Of a stretch of DNA of 64,000 bases, positions 24,898-33,758 are shown in pieces. Each line of letters opens with the position of its first letter. Within the stretch, counting starts at the first letter, position 1. The notes under the pieces are model-generated. The model was not told the DNA's origin, did not search any database, and was given only the letters and a program-made list of their open reading frames with translations. The DNA comes from Lignipirellula cremea (GTDB taxonomy: Bacteria; Planctomycetota; Planctomycetia; Pirellulales; Pirellulaceae): the NCBI RefSeq assembly GCF_007751035.1, contig NZ_CP036433.1, positions 9,501,230 through 9,565,229 of the forward strand. The letters are read 5' to 3'. The position numbers and the translations under genes were made by a program.

Positions 24898-26413
24898 GAA
24901 TGGCATTCAATCCGCGTAACTCTTTATTCTTTGCCGGGTTGGTGGCTGTGACGGGGCTTGGTCATGAGCTTGTACGGATTGGGCCGGCGTTTGCGGACTC
25001 GCGGTTCGTAGCGGTCCGGGCGATTGCCAACGACATGCTGCAAGCAGCAATCATAAAACACGTCGCAGAGCGGATCGGCGTCCCCTGTCATGCACAACAC
25101 CGGCAGCAACTCGTTAAGCGTTTGCATCGTCCCCTTAAAGCTGATTTGCCAGGGTTGCACGTCGCCGCGGATCGCTGCCTCGCACATCATCTGACGGACC
25201 AAGTTATAGGCCGTGAAGTGAGCTCGGATTTCGTTCCGCACACGATGGGGTTGCTTGCAGCGCAAGTGGTCCATTTGCATCACCGTTTTCAACGATCTTA
25301 GATTTAATTCTGCTTGCCACCGCCGACGATAAAGAGCCGCCAGATCCTCCTTGTTGTACTCGATGTCGTCGAGCAAGTTGGTCACAATGATGACCTCACG
25401 CGTGCGAAAGCCGGGCGTGGCGATCCGCACCCGGATCTCACGCAGTGTCAGGAATACGTCATAGCCGGCGTACTCTTCTGCGGTCATCCAGGCAGGCCGT
25501 GGCGGCTTGTCCCAGAACACCGCGTGTTCGTCTTTGCTGTAGCGCACGCCGGTGCGGAAATCGGTCCTTCGCGATTGATGTTTTCGCAGCACCACATGCA
25601 CCCCTCGGGCCAGCTGCCGGGCGATGTCGAACCAGCCAGAATAGGCTCGATCTGCGAGATAAACGTCGTCTTCTTCGAGGATTTTGTCGATCTCACGGAA
25701 CAGGCTGACCTCGGCCGTCAGCTTGCCTTTATAGCGACCCATGGCGGCTTCCAGCACGACGCCGGTGGCCAGGCCGAAGAAGACCACCATCCGCATGATG
25801 GGAAATCCACAGCCGGGTTTTTGCCCCGCCATTTGCGGATAGGCTTCTTGGTTTTCAGGAGTGTCAGCCATTGTCAGCGTGCAACCGTCGCCGACGATAA
25901 CGCGATGTCCTCGCCAGAGCCATTGATCGGGGACGGAATCTTCGATCGCGGCGCCAGAATCTGTCACCAGGCGGTGCATGCCGGCTTCGTTAAGTTTGTC
26001 TCGCGCCATGCAGTAGGCGCCGCTTAGAGCGGCAGGAATCGGCAGGCCTTTAGCGGCGCGAAAGGCGATCAATTTGGCAACCGCCTGGACGCAGTTGTGG
26101 CCGGAAGTGAGGGTTTGCGAGAGGAACACCCAAACGGTGACGGCGGTGTCGTAAATTCGCGCGGAATCGAGGATTGTACTTGCGTCGCCAAAGCTGGATC
26201 GGATAGTCTGTTGATCGATCAGCGCAGCGAAGAACAGTTGATCATCACGTCGGGCCGCAGCCAACCGCGAGCGAAAAGAATCGAACATCGAAGGGGCCTC
26301 CTTGCCTTTGAGAATTTGAGCGTTCCCAAAGAATATGCCCGCGAGGCCCCTTCCTTGTCGATATCAACTTATCCGCTAGCCCGAGAAGGACTTAGGCGGA
26401 TTGAGTGCCATTC
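24898..26413 (-). mobile_element. IS4-family insertion sequence, copy 1 (1516 bp)
   Basis: The ends are imperfect inverted repeats starting GAATGGCATTCAATCCGCG at 24898 and, read inwards on the other strand from 26413, GAATGGCACTCAATCCGCC. The element is flanked by the 11-bp direct repeat GTTGCTGTGGC (24887-24897 and 26414-26424). It holds a single transposase gene. The same element, also 1516 bp and with an identical transposase, lies at 54152-55667 in the other orientation. It inserted in the intergenic space between the flippase gene and a small secreted-protein gene. Confidence 0.95.
24924..26288 (-). CDS. IS4-family DDE transposase, copy 1
   Basis: 454 aa. The RNase H-like catalytic core is recognisable: first Asp in VIVGDGCTLTMADTPEN, second Asp in YLADRAYSGWFD, and the C-terminal Glu in the YREK signature (YRRRWQAELNLRSLKT, i.e. 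Y-2-R-3-E-6-K), which defines the IS4 family. It is complete, with no frameshift, and identical to the protein encoded at 54277-55641, so both copies are probably active or very recently moved. Confidence 0.95.
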   Translation of the reverse strand: MFDSFRSRLAAARRDDQLFFAALIDQQTIRSSFGDASTILDSARIYDTAVTVWVFLSQTLTSGHNCVQAVAKLIAFRAAKGLPIPAALSGAYCMARDKLNEAGMHRLVTDSGAAIEDSVPDQWLWRGHRVIVGDGCTLTMADTPENQEAYPQMAGQKPGCGFPIMRMVVFFGLATGVVLEAAMGRYKGKLTAEVSLFREIDKILEEDDVYLADRAYSGWFDIARQLARGVHVVLRKHQSRRTDFRTGVRYSKDEHAVFWDKPPRPAWMTAEEYAGYDVFLTLREIRVRIATPGFRTREVIIVTNLLDDIEYNKEDLAALYRRRWQAELNLRSLKTVMQMDHLRCKQPHRVRNEIRAHFTAYNLVRQMMCEAAIRGDVQPWQISFKGTMQTLNELLPVLCMTGDADPLCDVFYDCCLQHVVGNRPDRYEPRVRKRRPNPYKLMTKPRHSHQPGKE

Positions 26414-26536
26414 GTTGCTGTGGCGGAGTTCGTGGATTAGCGGCCCAACAGGACGAATGCAAACCACTCGAAAGGGGTGATAGTATTCACCACCCCCCCG
26501 GGCTGGGAAATGTTGGCGATTTTAACGATCAGGTTA

Positions 26537-26566
26537 TTTACAGCGGGTAATTCTTTTCTCTATGAT
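26537..26566 (+). promoter_or_regulatory. Sigma70-like promoter of the small secreted-protein gene
   Basis: TTTACA (26537-26542) and TATGAT (26561-26566) are separated by 18 bp and lie 43 bp before the ATG at 26609. This is the best -35/-10 match noticed in the window. Confidence 0.6.
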
Positions 26567-26608
26567 GCCTCTGCAAATTCCCCCCCTCTTTTCCTCGGAA
26601 GGACAATC

Positions 26609-27028
26609 ATGGTCTGCAAGCGTATTGGTTTGTCGGTTGCCGTTCTCGCCGTGTCGCTGCTTTTCGTTTCGACGGAAACCGCGCAGGCCCAGTCCCGCGT
26701 GGAGCGCACCTATCTGCGATTGATCGAAAATATCACCAGCAACTTTGAGAAGGGGGCGGAACGTCTTTGCTCATCGGCAGTCCGCGCCGTCAACGCCACG
26801 GCTCGCCGCAGCCCGTCGGCCGCCGCCCGGCTCGCCGCCAGCTATGTCAATTCGGCCAATCACGCGTCCACGATCGCGATCCGGACCGTCCAGCAGCTCG
26901 GACGTGCTTTGCCGAGTTCCCCGACCATCGACGCTGCCCTGCTGGATGCCCAGGCCCGCATCGCGGCCGCACGCGACGCCTGCATCGCGATGATCCAGGC
27001 CGCCGCCGCAGGCCCGACCACCGCGTAG
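26609..27028 (+). CDS. Small secreted helical protein of unknown function
   Basis: 139 aa from the ATG at 26609, which has AAGGA 6 nt upstream. The first ~27 residues are a signal peptide (MVCKRIGLSVAVLAVSLLFV, cleavage likely after TAQAQ). The mature ~112 residues are Ala- and Arg-rich and predicted nearly all alpha-helical, with one cysteine near the middle and one near the end. No family recognised. It forms its own transcription unit: a good promoter at 26537-26566 and a strong terminator at 27078-27106. It is isolated between the IS and the polysaccharide deacetylase, so a role in the exopolysaccharide locus is only positional. Confidence 0.75.
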   Translation: MVCKRIGLSVAVLAVSLLFVSTETAQAQSRVERTYLRLIENITSNFEKGAERLCSSAVRAVNATARRSPSAAARLAASYVNSANHASTIAIRTVQQLGRALPSSPTIDAALLDAQARIAAARDACIAMIQAAAAGPTTA

Positions 27029-27077
27029 TCTGGCGACCACCGGAACGAGGCGATCGTTCTGCAGAAAAGCAATAGAA

Positions 27078-27106
27078 GGCGGGCGTCGGCGCCCGCCTTT
27101 TTCTTT
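27078..27106 (+). terminator. Rho-independent terminator
   Basis: GGCGGGCG (27078-27085) and CGCCCGCC (27090-27097) form a perfect 8-bp GC stem with a TCGG tetraloop, followed by a T-rich run. It lies 50 bp after the stop of the small secreted-protein gene. Confidence 0.9.
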
Positions 27107-27156
27107 AACCGATTGTCCGCGATCGCCTGGTCCCACAGGGACGCAGCAGATCGTCT

Positions 27157-28068
27157 TTACAGATCTTGCGGCTCGGCCGCATAGCGCTGGCTGATCAGCG
27201 GCGAGGGCGCCAGGGATCCCGTGGCTGTCGCGTACTCGTACCGGGGAACGCCCCGCTTGCGGGGATCAATCGTGAGCCAGTTCTTCAACCGCAGCAGGTC
27301 CGGGTCGCCGTGGATCCGCTGCAGATGGTACGGATCGTCGCCGGGAAAGTTGTAACCCCCGTACGCCGAGCAGACGCCAAGCAGACCCTGTTCCTGGGCC
27401 AGGGCGAACACGCGTCGATTCAAATTCCGCGGCAGGCCGAACGGAAAAGCAAAGTACCGCACCGGTCGCCTGATCAGGGCCGCCAGTTGCCGGGTGGAAG
27501 TGACGACCTCGTCCAGCAGCACGCTTTCGTCGTCGATCGCCCCCAGGTCAGGATGCGTCCGCGTGTGCGCGCCCACTTCAATCCCCGAGGCTGCTATCGA
27601 TCGCAACTGCTCGACCGTGTTCGGCTCCAGCGGTTCGCCCCGAGCCACGTCGTGCGGAAACGGATGCCGGTGCTCCACGTTGCCCAGCGTCACAAAATAG
27701 GTGCACGGAATGCGTTCCTTCACCAGCAACGGCAAGGCGAACGCACAATTGTCGGCATAGCCATCGTCGAACGTAATGCTGACCGCCGGACGCCGGTTCT
27801 CGCCCGAGCGGATCCGTGCCTGGGCCTCTTCCAGCGAGACCAGGTCAAAGTGACGCTGCAGCCAGGCGATGTGCCCCGCAAAGTCGGCCTGCGAGATGGT
27901 CCAGTCGTTCGGGCAATCGTCGGCGACGCGGTGGTAAAACAGGATCGAGATCGGCGCCATGCCGCGCTGGCGGTCCCACGCATTCCACAACGCCCGCAAC
28001 GGCTGCGAGCCGTAATAGTACGCCCCCAGCAAGGAGCGTTTACCGATCGATAAGGCGGCACTCGCCAT
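27157..28068 (-). CDS. Polysaccharide deacetylase (NodB domain, CE4)
   Basis: 303 aa. The NodB catalytic motifs are present: SITFDDGYADNCAFA (general-base and metal Asp), HTRTHPDLG (metal-binding His pair) and YFAFPFGLPRN (motif 3-like). It is expected to remove N- or O-acetyl groups from a polysaccharide, in the periplasm or at the membrane; no clear signal peptide is visible, though the first 30 residues are mixed basic/hydrophobic. The start overlaps the stop of the acetyltransferase-like gene upstream (TAATG), so the two are coupled. The pairing of an acyl-transfer-fold protein with a deacetylase suggests exopolysaccharide or exosortase-type EPS modification. Confidence 0.9.
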   Translation of the reverse strand: MASAALSIGKRSLLGAYYYGSQPLRALWNAWDRQRGMAPISILFYHRVADDCPNDWTISQADFAGHIAWLQRHFDLVSLEEAQARIRSGENRRPAVSITFDDGYADNCAFALPLLVKERIPCTYFVTLGNVEHRHPFPHDVARGEPLEPNTVEQLRSIAASGIEVGAHTRTHPDLGAIDDESVLLDEVVTSTRQLAALIRRPVRYFAFPFGLPRNLNRRVFALAQEQGLLGVCSAYGGYNFPGDDPYHLQRIHGDPDLLRLKNWLTIDPRKRGVPRYEYATATGSLAPSPLISQRYAAEPQDL

Positions 28069-29168
28069 TAGTGCATCCCTGTCAGGTTAAGCCCTGCTTT
28101 GACGAGGCTCTTGACCGTGTCGCCCGCCAGCCAGACGCCGTGGCGCAGTTGCGAGGAAGTCGAGTCGGCCGCAATCCGCAAGTCGACGCTGGGTCGCGGC
28201 TCTGCGCGAAAGTGGGCTTTGTACGGTTCATCGCCGCGGCAAAAGTCAAACGCCCGGCGGCCCTGCTCCATCGCCCTGCGGATCGTAGCGATCATGATCA
28301 ACCGGCCGGACTCTTCGTGCAGATAGTCGGGATCGACGCCGGACTGGTAGGCATAGGACACGCCGCCTCCGGAGAGATGAATCTCGGCGGTGACGGGTCG
28401 TCCTTCGACCTCGACCCAGTGCAGCTCGATCTGGCCGGTGGGAAACATCCGCTCGGCCGCTTCGTGGAGAAAGCCGGAGAATGCCTTGCTGGCGAAGCAG
28501 CCGGGTTCGCCCAGACTGCGACGACGACGCTGGTGCTGATCGACCAGAATCTCCATCCCCCGCTGCAGCTCCTCCGGTGAACTGGCCGTGTGCAGCTGGG
28601 CCCGGCCCGATTCAAAGGCGTTCTTCCACAACCGGCGAATCTGCTTGCGGTGGGACTTGGAAAGCGCGGCCAGGTAGTCGTCCCAGTTATCGGGCAGTTC
28701 AATCCGCCAGCAGTTGTCGGCTTCTTTTCGGTTCACCGCGTTGCCGTTGTCGACCAGATTGCCGACCAGTTTGGCGGCGACGCAGTCGGAGGTCGATACG
28801 CCGGCCAGTTCCAGCACGTCCCATTCGCGATTGTTCCGGGTCAACCAGGAAGCGACGGCGGTGGTGGCCGCTTCGGCCGTGTCAGAAGTTGTCAGCAGGC
28901 TCAGGTAGTCGGAACAGACCTCGCCCGATCCCAGGAATTGCAGCACCTTGCCGCGACCCGCATGCCGGCTGCGGCGCCAGGGCGCCAGTCCGATCAGGGT
29001 GTTCTGCTCATCCCGAACGGCCAGCACAAACAGCTCGCCTTCGTGGTAATGCTTCCACCAGGTCGAAAGCCAGGCGAAGGAACGGAAGGGAACGTCGCGG
29101 GTCAGGCTGTCCCACTCGCCTGCGAGCCCCGCCAGGGAGGCGTCGTCGGTAATCAAGTCGATGTGCAT
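28068..29168 (-). CDS. FemAB/CelD-like GNAT-fold acyltransferase of the exopolysaccharide locus
   Basis: 366 aa from the ATG at 29168; a longer in-frame reading from 29507 adds ~113 residues without protein character. Features of the GNAT_6/CelD family: N-terminal EWDSLTRDVPFRSFAWLSTWW, central SHRKQIRRLWKN, and C-terminal YAYQSGVDPDYLHEESGRLIM and FDFCRGDEPYKAHF, which in this family form the acyl-donor cleft. Genes of this type are regular members of exopolysaccharide clusters next to polysaccharide deacetylases, as here (1-nt overlap). Substrate unknown. Confidence 0.85.
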   Translation of the reverse strand: MHIDLITDDASLAGLAGEWDSLTRDVPFRSFAWLSTWWKHYHEGELFVLAVRDEQNTLIGLAPWRRSRHAGRGKVLQFLGSGEVCSDYLSLLTTSDTAEAATTAVASWLTRNNREWDVLELAGVSTSDCVAAKLVGNLVDNGNAVNRKEADNCWRIELPDNWDDYLAALSKSHRKQIRRLWKNAFESGRAQLHTASSPEELQRGMEILVDQHQRRRRSLGEPGCFASKAFSGFLHEAAERMFPTGQIELHWVEVEGRPVTAEIHLSGGGVSYAYQSGVDPDYLHEESGRLIMIATIRRAMEQGRRAFDFCRGDEPYKAHFRAEPRPSVDLRIAADSTSSQLRHGVWLAGDTVKSLVKAGLNLTGMH

Positions 29169-29618
29169 GAAACGAAGGGGCGGCACAAAAGTAAAGGGCT
29201 CAAGGAACAGGACGCACAAACTCGCGGCGGGGCCCGGGCTGCAGGAACGCAGGATCTCCCCGCGGCGCACGTCCAGGCAAACGCGCCTGCTTAACTCTTC
29301 CATACTGGGGGAAGAAAGCAAACCAACGGGGCAAAATGTGCGGATCCCGGCGACTGGCCGGCAGCGTCCGCCCGCGTGGCTTTTTAACGACGTGAGGTTT
29401 TTTGGCGAAACGCCTGTTGCTTTCCGGCAACACGAACGTCCCCCGACCCGCCGCAACGAACGGCGCCGGGAGCGCGACAGGATCGCCTGCAACCTGTTGA
29501 TTGACAATCAGTTGCATCACTCTCGCCAAGGCGGCTGGAAAATTCTTCGTGCGTCCTGGCGCCGATTTTGCCCTGTTAGGGCTTCGGATTGCACCCTTTC
29601 TGCGAGAGACCGACGCTC
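29169..29618. promoter_or_regulatory. Divergent control region between the two halves of the exopolysaccharide locus
   Basis: 450 bp with no credible gene, between the minus-strand acyltransferase gene and the plus-strand Wzz-like gene. It contains a palindrome TGATTG-A-CAATCA at 29498-29510, flanked by TGCAAC to the left and GTTGCA to the right, which fits an operator for a dimeric regulator. Two short hairpins sit side by side at 29404-29414 (GGCG/CGCC) and 29416-29431 (GTTGC/GCAAC). The promoters of both operons must lie here, but no convincing -10/-35 pair was found. Confidence 0.5.
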
Positions 29619-31112
29619 ATGCCGCATGCCGCTCAACCTGTGATTAATCTTCCCCACGTTTGCCGCCTGCTATGGGCGCATCGTTGGATCTGGATGACGC
29701 CCACGATGCTGCTGGGCGTGGCGGCACTGGCCTATGCCCTGTTGAATCGCGATCCTTGGGAAGCTTCCCAGGCGATGCTGATTCGCGATGAGGCGGTCGG
29801 CAGCCTCGCCCGTCTGGGACGCTTTGATACGCCCGAGTCGCGGAAGTCGGCCCAGGAGATGGTCCTGGAAGTGGCCCGCAGCCGGTCGGTCCTCCGGGAG
29901 GCGCTGCTGGAAGTGGGCGCTCCGCCTCGTCGCCGCAGCAAAGCGGCCTGGCCAACCGAAACCGAGATCGCCGACACGCGCAAAACGGTCGCCGTGAAAG
30001 CGCCCAGCGGAACCGAATTCGGCAAGACGGAACTCTTCTACCTGCGGGTGAAAGACAAGGATCGCGACCGGGCGATTCAACTCGCCAGCTCGATCTGCCG
30101 CCATCTCGATGTCCAGCTGCGCGAAGTCCGCGACCAGCGTTCCGCCAGCATGATCGACGAACTCACCCGCACCCGCAACCTGGCGGCCGACGATCTGCAG
30201 GCGTCGACCGAGAAAATCTCCGCCGTCGAAGTCGAAGTCGGCGGCGACCTGGGCGAACTGCGTTTGCTGACGGAAACGTCCGCCGGCGACAGCAACATGC
30301 GGCAAACGCTGGTCGGCATCGACGCCGAGCTGCGACTGGCCCGCACCAAACAGCGCACCGAAGCCCACCTGCTGGAACTGATCACAGCCGCCCGGCACAA
30401 TCCGCAAGTGGTGGTCGATATGCCGACCGAGATGCTGACCGCCTTGCCGGCTTTGAAACAGATCAAGGACAACCTGGTCACAGCCCAGTTGAAACGGGCC
30501 GAACTGCTGGCCAGCCGCACAGATCGTCACCCGATGGTGCAGAACGCCACGGAACAGCAGGCCGAGATCGAGGCCCAGTTGCACCGGGAACTGGGCGCCG
30601 CCGCCAGCGGGATCCTGGCCGGGATCGAAGTCGGAGCCACCCGGATCCGCTCGCAGATGGAACAGCGCTCGAAGATTGAGAAACGGATGCAGCACCTGGC
30701 AGCGATCAGGGCCAAATATTCCAACCTGAGTTCGGCCGTGAAAAATCGCGAAGAGCTGGTGAAACTGGCCGAACAGAACCTGAATAACGCTCGGGCCAAT
30801 CAGGCCGGGGCGGCGGCTGCCAGCCTGATCACCCTGATCGACACCCCGGTGACGGGCGACAAGCCCGTCGGTCCGCGGAAAGCGTTCGTCGTGCTGGGCG
30901 GTCTCGGCGGCGGTCTGATGGCGGGACTGGGCCTGCTCTTTCTGCTCGTTCCCATCGACCTCGCCGGTCCGGCGCCGACCTCCACCTTGATTGTCAACGG
31001 CCGCCCGCTGGAATCGGATCGGCGGGTTCCCGAACGGAAACAGCGGGGCGGGCTGCGGCTGCGGGACGCTCTGGCCAAAATTCAAGAGAACCAGTCGGGA
31101 ATTTGGACCTAG
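29619..31112 (+). CDS. Wzz/chain-length-determinant-like exopolysaccharide transport protein
   Basis: 497 aa from the ATG at 29619 (a TTG at 29589 is a less likely start). An N-terminal membrane helix (about residues 24-44, MTPTMLLGVAALAYALL) is followed by a long periplasmic part with coiled-coil character (residues ~150-400) and a second membrane helix near residue 425-447 (AFVVLGGLGGGLMAGLGLLF). Two TM segments enclosing a coiled coil is the plan of Wzz/GumC co-polymerases, which set polysaccharide chain length. There is a proline-containing segment just before TM2 as in the family. No cytoplasmic kinase domain is fused. Confidence 0.8.
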   Translation: MPHAAQPVINLPHVCRLLWAHRWIWMTPTMLLGVAALAYALLNRDPWEASQAMLIRDEAVGSLARLGRFDTPESRKSAQEMVLEVARSRSVLREALLEVGAPPRRRSKAAWPTETEIADTRKTVAVKAPSGTEFGKTELFYLRVKDKDRDRAIQLASSICRHLDVQLREVRDQRSASMIDELTRTRNLAADDLQASTEKISAVEVEVGGDLGELRLLTETSAGDSNMRQTLVGIDAELRLARTKQRTEAHLLELITAARHNPQVVVDMPTEMLTALPALKQIKDNLVTAQLKRAELLASRTDRHPMVQNATEQQAEIEAQLHRELGAAASGILAGIEVGATRIRSQMEQRSKIEKRMQHLAAIRAKYSNLSSAVKNREELVKLAEQNLNNARANQAGAAAASLITLIDTPVTGDKPVGPRKAFVVLGGLGGGLMAGLGLLFLLVPIDLAGPAPTSTLIVNGRPLESDRRVPERKQRGGLRLRDALAKIQENQSGIWT

Positions 31113-31250
31113 AGTTGTAAGGAGTCGTCCGCCAGCGCCCGGCCTTCGCGCCGGGCGGCGATGACTGTGTGTCGCCCAGGCCCGTCCTTGGCGGCCGCCG
31201 CGGTCGACTAGCCTGCAACCTGATTTATCGTTACTTTCCCGACAATCGCC

Positions 31251-32648
31251 ATGTCCGCTTTAATCGCGATTTTTGCCGTCGCCGCTGTGGTGTGGGGCAT
31301 TATCTTCACGCTGCGGGGATCGCTGCTGGCCGGTTGCGTGATCTATATGGTCACCGCCAGCTGTTTCGGGCCAAACTTTCTGACGATCGAAGCCGGCATT
31401 ACCCTGTCGCTGGACCGAATTTTCTTTGTCGCACTGGTCGGCGTGTATCTGGTGCAGTGGCGCCTGGGGATGCTGGACCCGAAACCGCTGACGAAGATCG
31501 ACGGCATTCTGTTTGCGTTTATCGGCTGGCTGACGATCAGCACCTTTACGCACGACTGGCACGTCGAAGGGCCCGGCTCCACGCCGATTGTGCAGCATCT
31601 GCTGAACGGCTACCTGATTCCGCTGGGCGTCTTCTGGATGGCGCGGCAAGCCCGCCATACCGAACAAACGGTCACCCTCATCCTGGCCGGCATGACGGCC
31701 TTTGGGGCGTACCTGGCGCTGACAGGCGTCTTTGAATCGCTCGGCATGTGGTCGCTCGTTTATCCCACCTACATCCGCAATCCGGAACTGGGCCTGCACT
31801 TTGGCCGAGCCCGTGGGCCGATGATCCAGTCGGTCAGCTATGGGGTGTACCTGGGCACGTGCCTGCTCTGCGTGTACCTGCTGCGGGAGCGAATGAAGAA
31901 CTACGGCTGGGCGATGGCCGCCATGATGGGACCGCTGCTGGCCGCCGCCATTTTTCTGACCAAGACCCGCTCTGTCTGGCTGGGGGCCGCGACCGGTTTG
32001 CTGATTGTGCTTTGCCTGTCGCTCAAGGGACGCCTCCGCATCGCCGTGCTGGGAACCGCCATCGCGGGCGGTCTGGTTGTCGGCGTGATGAAGATGGACG
32101 CCATCATGGGGCTGCAACGCGAAGGCACCGTGGAAGACACCCACAAATCGACCAGTATGCGCGGCAGCTTTACCTATGTCTCGTGGAAAATGTTCCTCGA
32201 CCGGCCGTTGCTGGGCTTTGGCTTTGGCCACTTTGTGACCTCCAAACTGCCGTACCTGGGCGATCGCTCGGTCGACATGCGGCTGGAAGATATCCGCGAT
32301 TACTCGCACCACAGCACCTTTCTGGCGGTCCTCACCGAGACCGGGCTGATCGGTTTCGCCTTGTTCCTGGCGCTGCTGGGCGGCTGGGCCCATGCGGCCT
32401 GGCGAATCATTCGCCATGACCGCGCTCCGCCCTGGGTGCAGCGGCAAGGGCTGCTGATGCTGGGCGTGCTGGGTGTCGTGTTCTGGCAGATGATCGGCCA
32501 CGAGATCACCTTCACCCCGCTGGACCAGTCGCTCATTTACTGCGTGGCCGGAGTCGCAGTCGGGCTCGACGCCAAAGCCCGCGCCAAAGAACGAGAAAAG
32601 GCGACCGCCGCCTGGCGACCACCCGCCGGCGCCGAACTGGCCCGGTAG
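31251..32648 (+). CDS. O-antigen ligase/Wzy-like polysaccharide polymerase
   Basis: 465 aa, about 11-12 membrane helices, starting at the N-terminus (ALIAIFAVAAVVWGIIFTL). The long periplasmic loop near residues 290-365 contains LGFGFGHFVTSK and ends DYSHHSTFLAVLTETGLIG; a histidine-rich (H-N/S) pattern before the last helices is characteristic of the Wzy_C/O-antigen ligase family. It should join or polymerise exopolysaccharide repeats at the outer face of the inner membrane. It lies between the Wzz-like and WecG/TagA genes. The 138-bp spacer upstream has a GC-rich hairpin near 31136-31157 without a T-run. Confidence 0.85.
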   Translation: MSALIAIFAVAAVVWGIIFTLRGSLLAGCVIYMVTASCFGPNFLTIEAGITLSLDRIFFVALVGVYLVQWRLGMLDPKPLTKIDGILFAFIGWLTISTFTHDWHVEGPGSTPIVQHLLNGYLIPLGVFWMARQARHTEQTVTLILAGMTAFGAYLALTGVFESLGMWSLVYPTYIRNPELGLHFGRARGPMIQSVSYGVYLGTCLLCVYLLRERMKNYGWAMAAMMGPLLAAAIFLTKTRSVWLGAATGLLIVLCLSLKGRLRIAVLGTAIAGGLVVGVMKMDAIMGLQREGTVEDTHKSTSMRGSFTYVSWKMFLDRPLLGFGFGHFVTSKLPYLGDRSVDMRLEDIRDYSHHSTFLAVLTETGLIGFALFLALLGGWAHAAWRIIRHDRAPPWVQRQGLLMLGVLGVVFWQMIGHEITFTPLDQSLIYCVAGVAVGLDAKARAKEREKATAAWRPPAGAELAR

Positions 32649-32723
32649 CCGTATGCGTTCCCCGCCAGCCGCCGACGGAAATGTTCCCCCTTGCAATCTA
32701 TGAAGTTCCTTGAGTTATCCGCC

Positions 32724-33497
32724 ATGACGACCGAACGTATCCGCCTGTTTGGCATTGAAATCGACCCGCTCACCCGCGAGCAAGCAGTCGACCGCGTGTA
32801 CGCGTGGATCGAGAACCCCGACGGCAAGTGCCGGTTTGTGGTCACGCCGAATGTCGACCATACGGTGATGCTGCAGCACCATGCGACCTTTCGCAAAGCG
32901 TACGACGACGCCGATCTGGTGCTGGTCGACGGCATGCCGGTCGTCCTCGCCTCGCGCATGCTGAAAAAACCCGTACCGGAACGAGTGACGGGCGCCGATC
33001 TGACAATCGATCTGCTGGCCGCCGCCGCCCGGAAAGAACGCCGGTTGTCGGTCTTTTTTCTGGGAGCCGCCGACGGCGTCGCCAACCGGGCCGTCAACAA
33101 TGTCGAACGCACCTGGCCCGATGTGTACGCGGTGGGCGCCTACAGCCCTCCGATCGGCTTCCAGAACGACGAACAAGAGAACGATCGCATCCTGGCGATG
33201 ATCGACTCCGCCAACCCCGACATTCTGGTCGTCGGACTTGGCGCCCCTAAACAGGAATTGTGGGTCCACGCCCACCAGGATCGGATCAACGCTCGGGTCG
33301 CCTTATGCGTCGGCGCCACCATCGACTTCCTGGCTGGCGAGAAATCCCGGGCGCCGCTGTGGATGCAAAACTACGGCCTGGAATGGTGCCATCGGGTCAT
33401 GACGGAGCCGAAACGCCTGGCCGCCCGCTACGCCCACGACGCCTGGATGTTCCCCAAACTCGTCTGGTGCGAGTGGTGGTATGACACGCGCGCTTAG
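32724..33497 (+). CDS. WecG/TagA/CpsF-family glycosyltransferase
   Basis: 257 aa from the ATG at 32724; an ATG at 32700 or TTG at 32691 would add 8 or 11 residues and no ribosome-binding site clearly decides. Family motifs are in order: FVVTPNVDHTVMLQ, the DADLVLVDGMPVVLASR active-site block with the conserved Asp, ERVTGADLTIDLL, VFFLGAADG, VVGLGAPKQELW and GVGA-type ATIDFLAGEKSRAP. The family (GT26) transfers N-acetylmannosaminuronic acid or related sugars to lipid-linked intermediates. It closes the exopolysaccharide operon. Confidence 0.92.
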   Translation: MTTERIRLFGIEIDPLTREQAVDRVYAWIENPDGKCRFVVTPNVDHTVMLQHHATFRKAYDDADLVLVDGMPVVLASRMLKKPVPERVTGADLTIDLLAAAARKERRLSVFFLGAADGVANRAVNNVERTWPDVYAVGAYSPPIGFQNDEQENDRILAMIDSANPDILVVGLGAPKQELWVHAHQDRINARVALCVGATIDFLAGEKSRAPLWMQNYGLEWCHRVMTEPKRLAARYAHDAWMFPKLVWCEWWYDTRA

Positions 33498-33507
33498 AGC
33501 ACGCGCG

Positions 33508-33633
33508 TAGAATTACCGCGGGATTCTGGTGCGTCGTTCTGAGGAAGAACAGACGCCGGACAGTCGACTTTCACCCCATGAAAGATCGCGTTCTTTTGCG
33601 GAGCAAAAGACGACTTGCCGTCGACTTCCGTCA
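33508..33633. repeat. Dispersed hairpin repeat, copy B
   Basis: It shares the left end with copy A (GAATTAC..GATTCTGGT.CGTCGTT) and the rest with copy D (GTCGACTTTCACcccaTGAAAG, then the hairpin CTTTTGCggaGCAAAAG at 33591-33607, and GTCGACTTCCGTCAGT). It lies between the WecG/TagA gene and the amino-acid permease gene. Confidence 0.8.
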
Positions 33634-33758
33634 GTTTCGGCTCTCCCCCTGCTGACCGGTCTTATCGGGAGCACCCGTACCACCTGTGGCCAGGGGCGGC
33701 TATATTTCGCTACGGAGAATCGGGCCAATTCCGTCAGCGAACGACCAGAGCAGTGACG

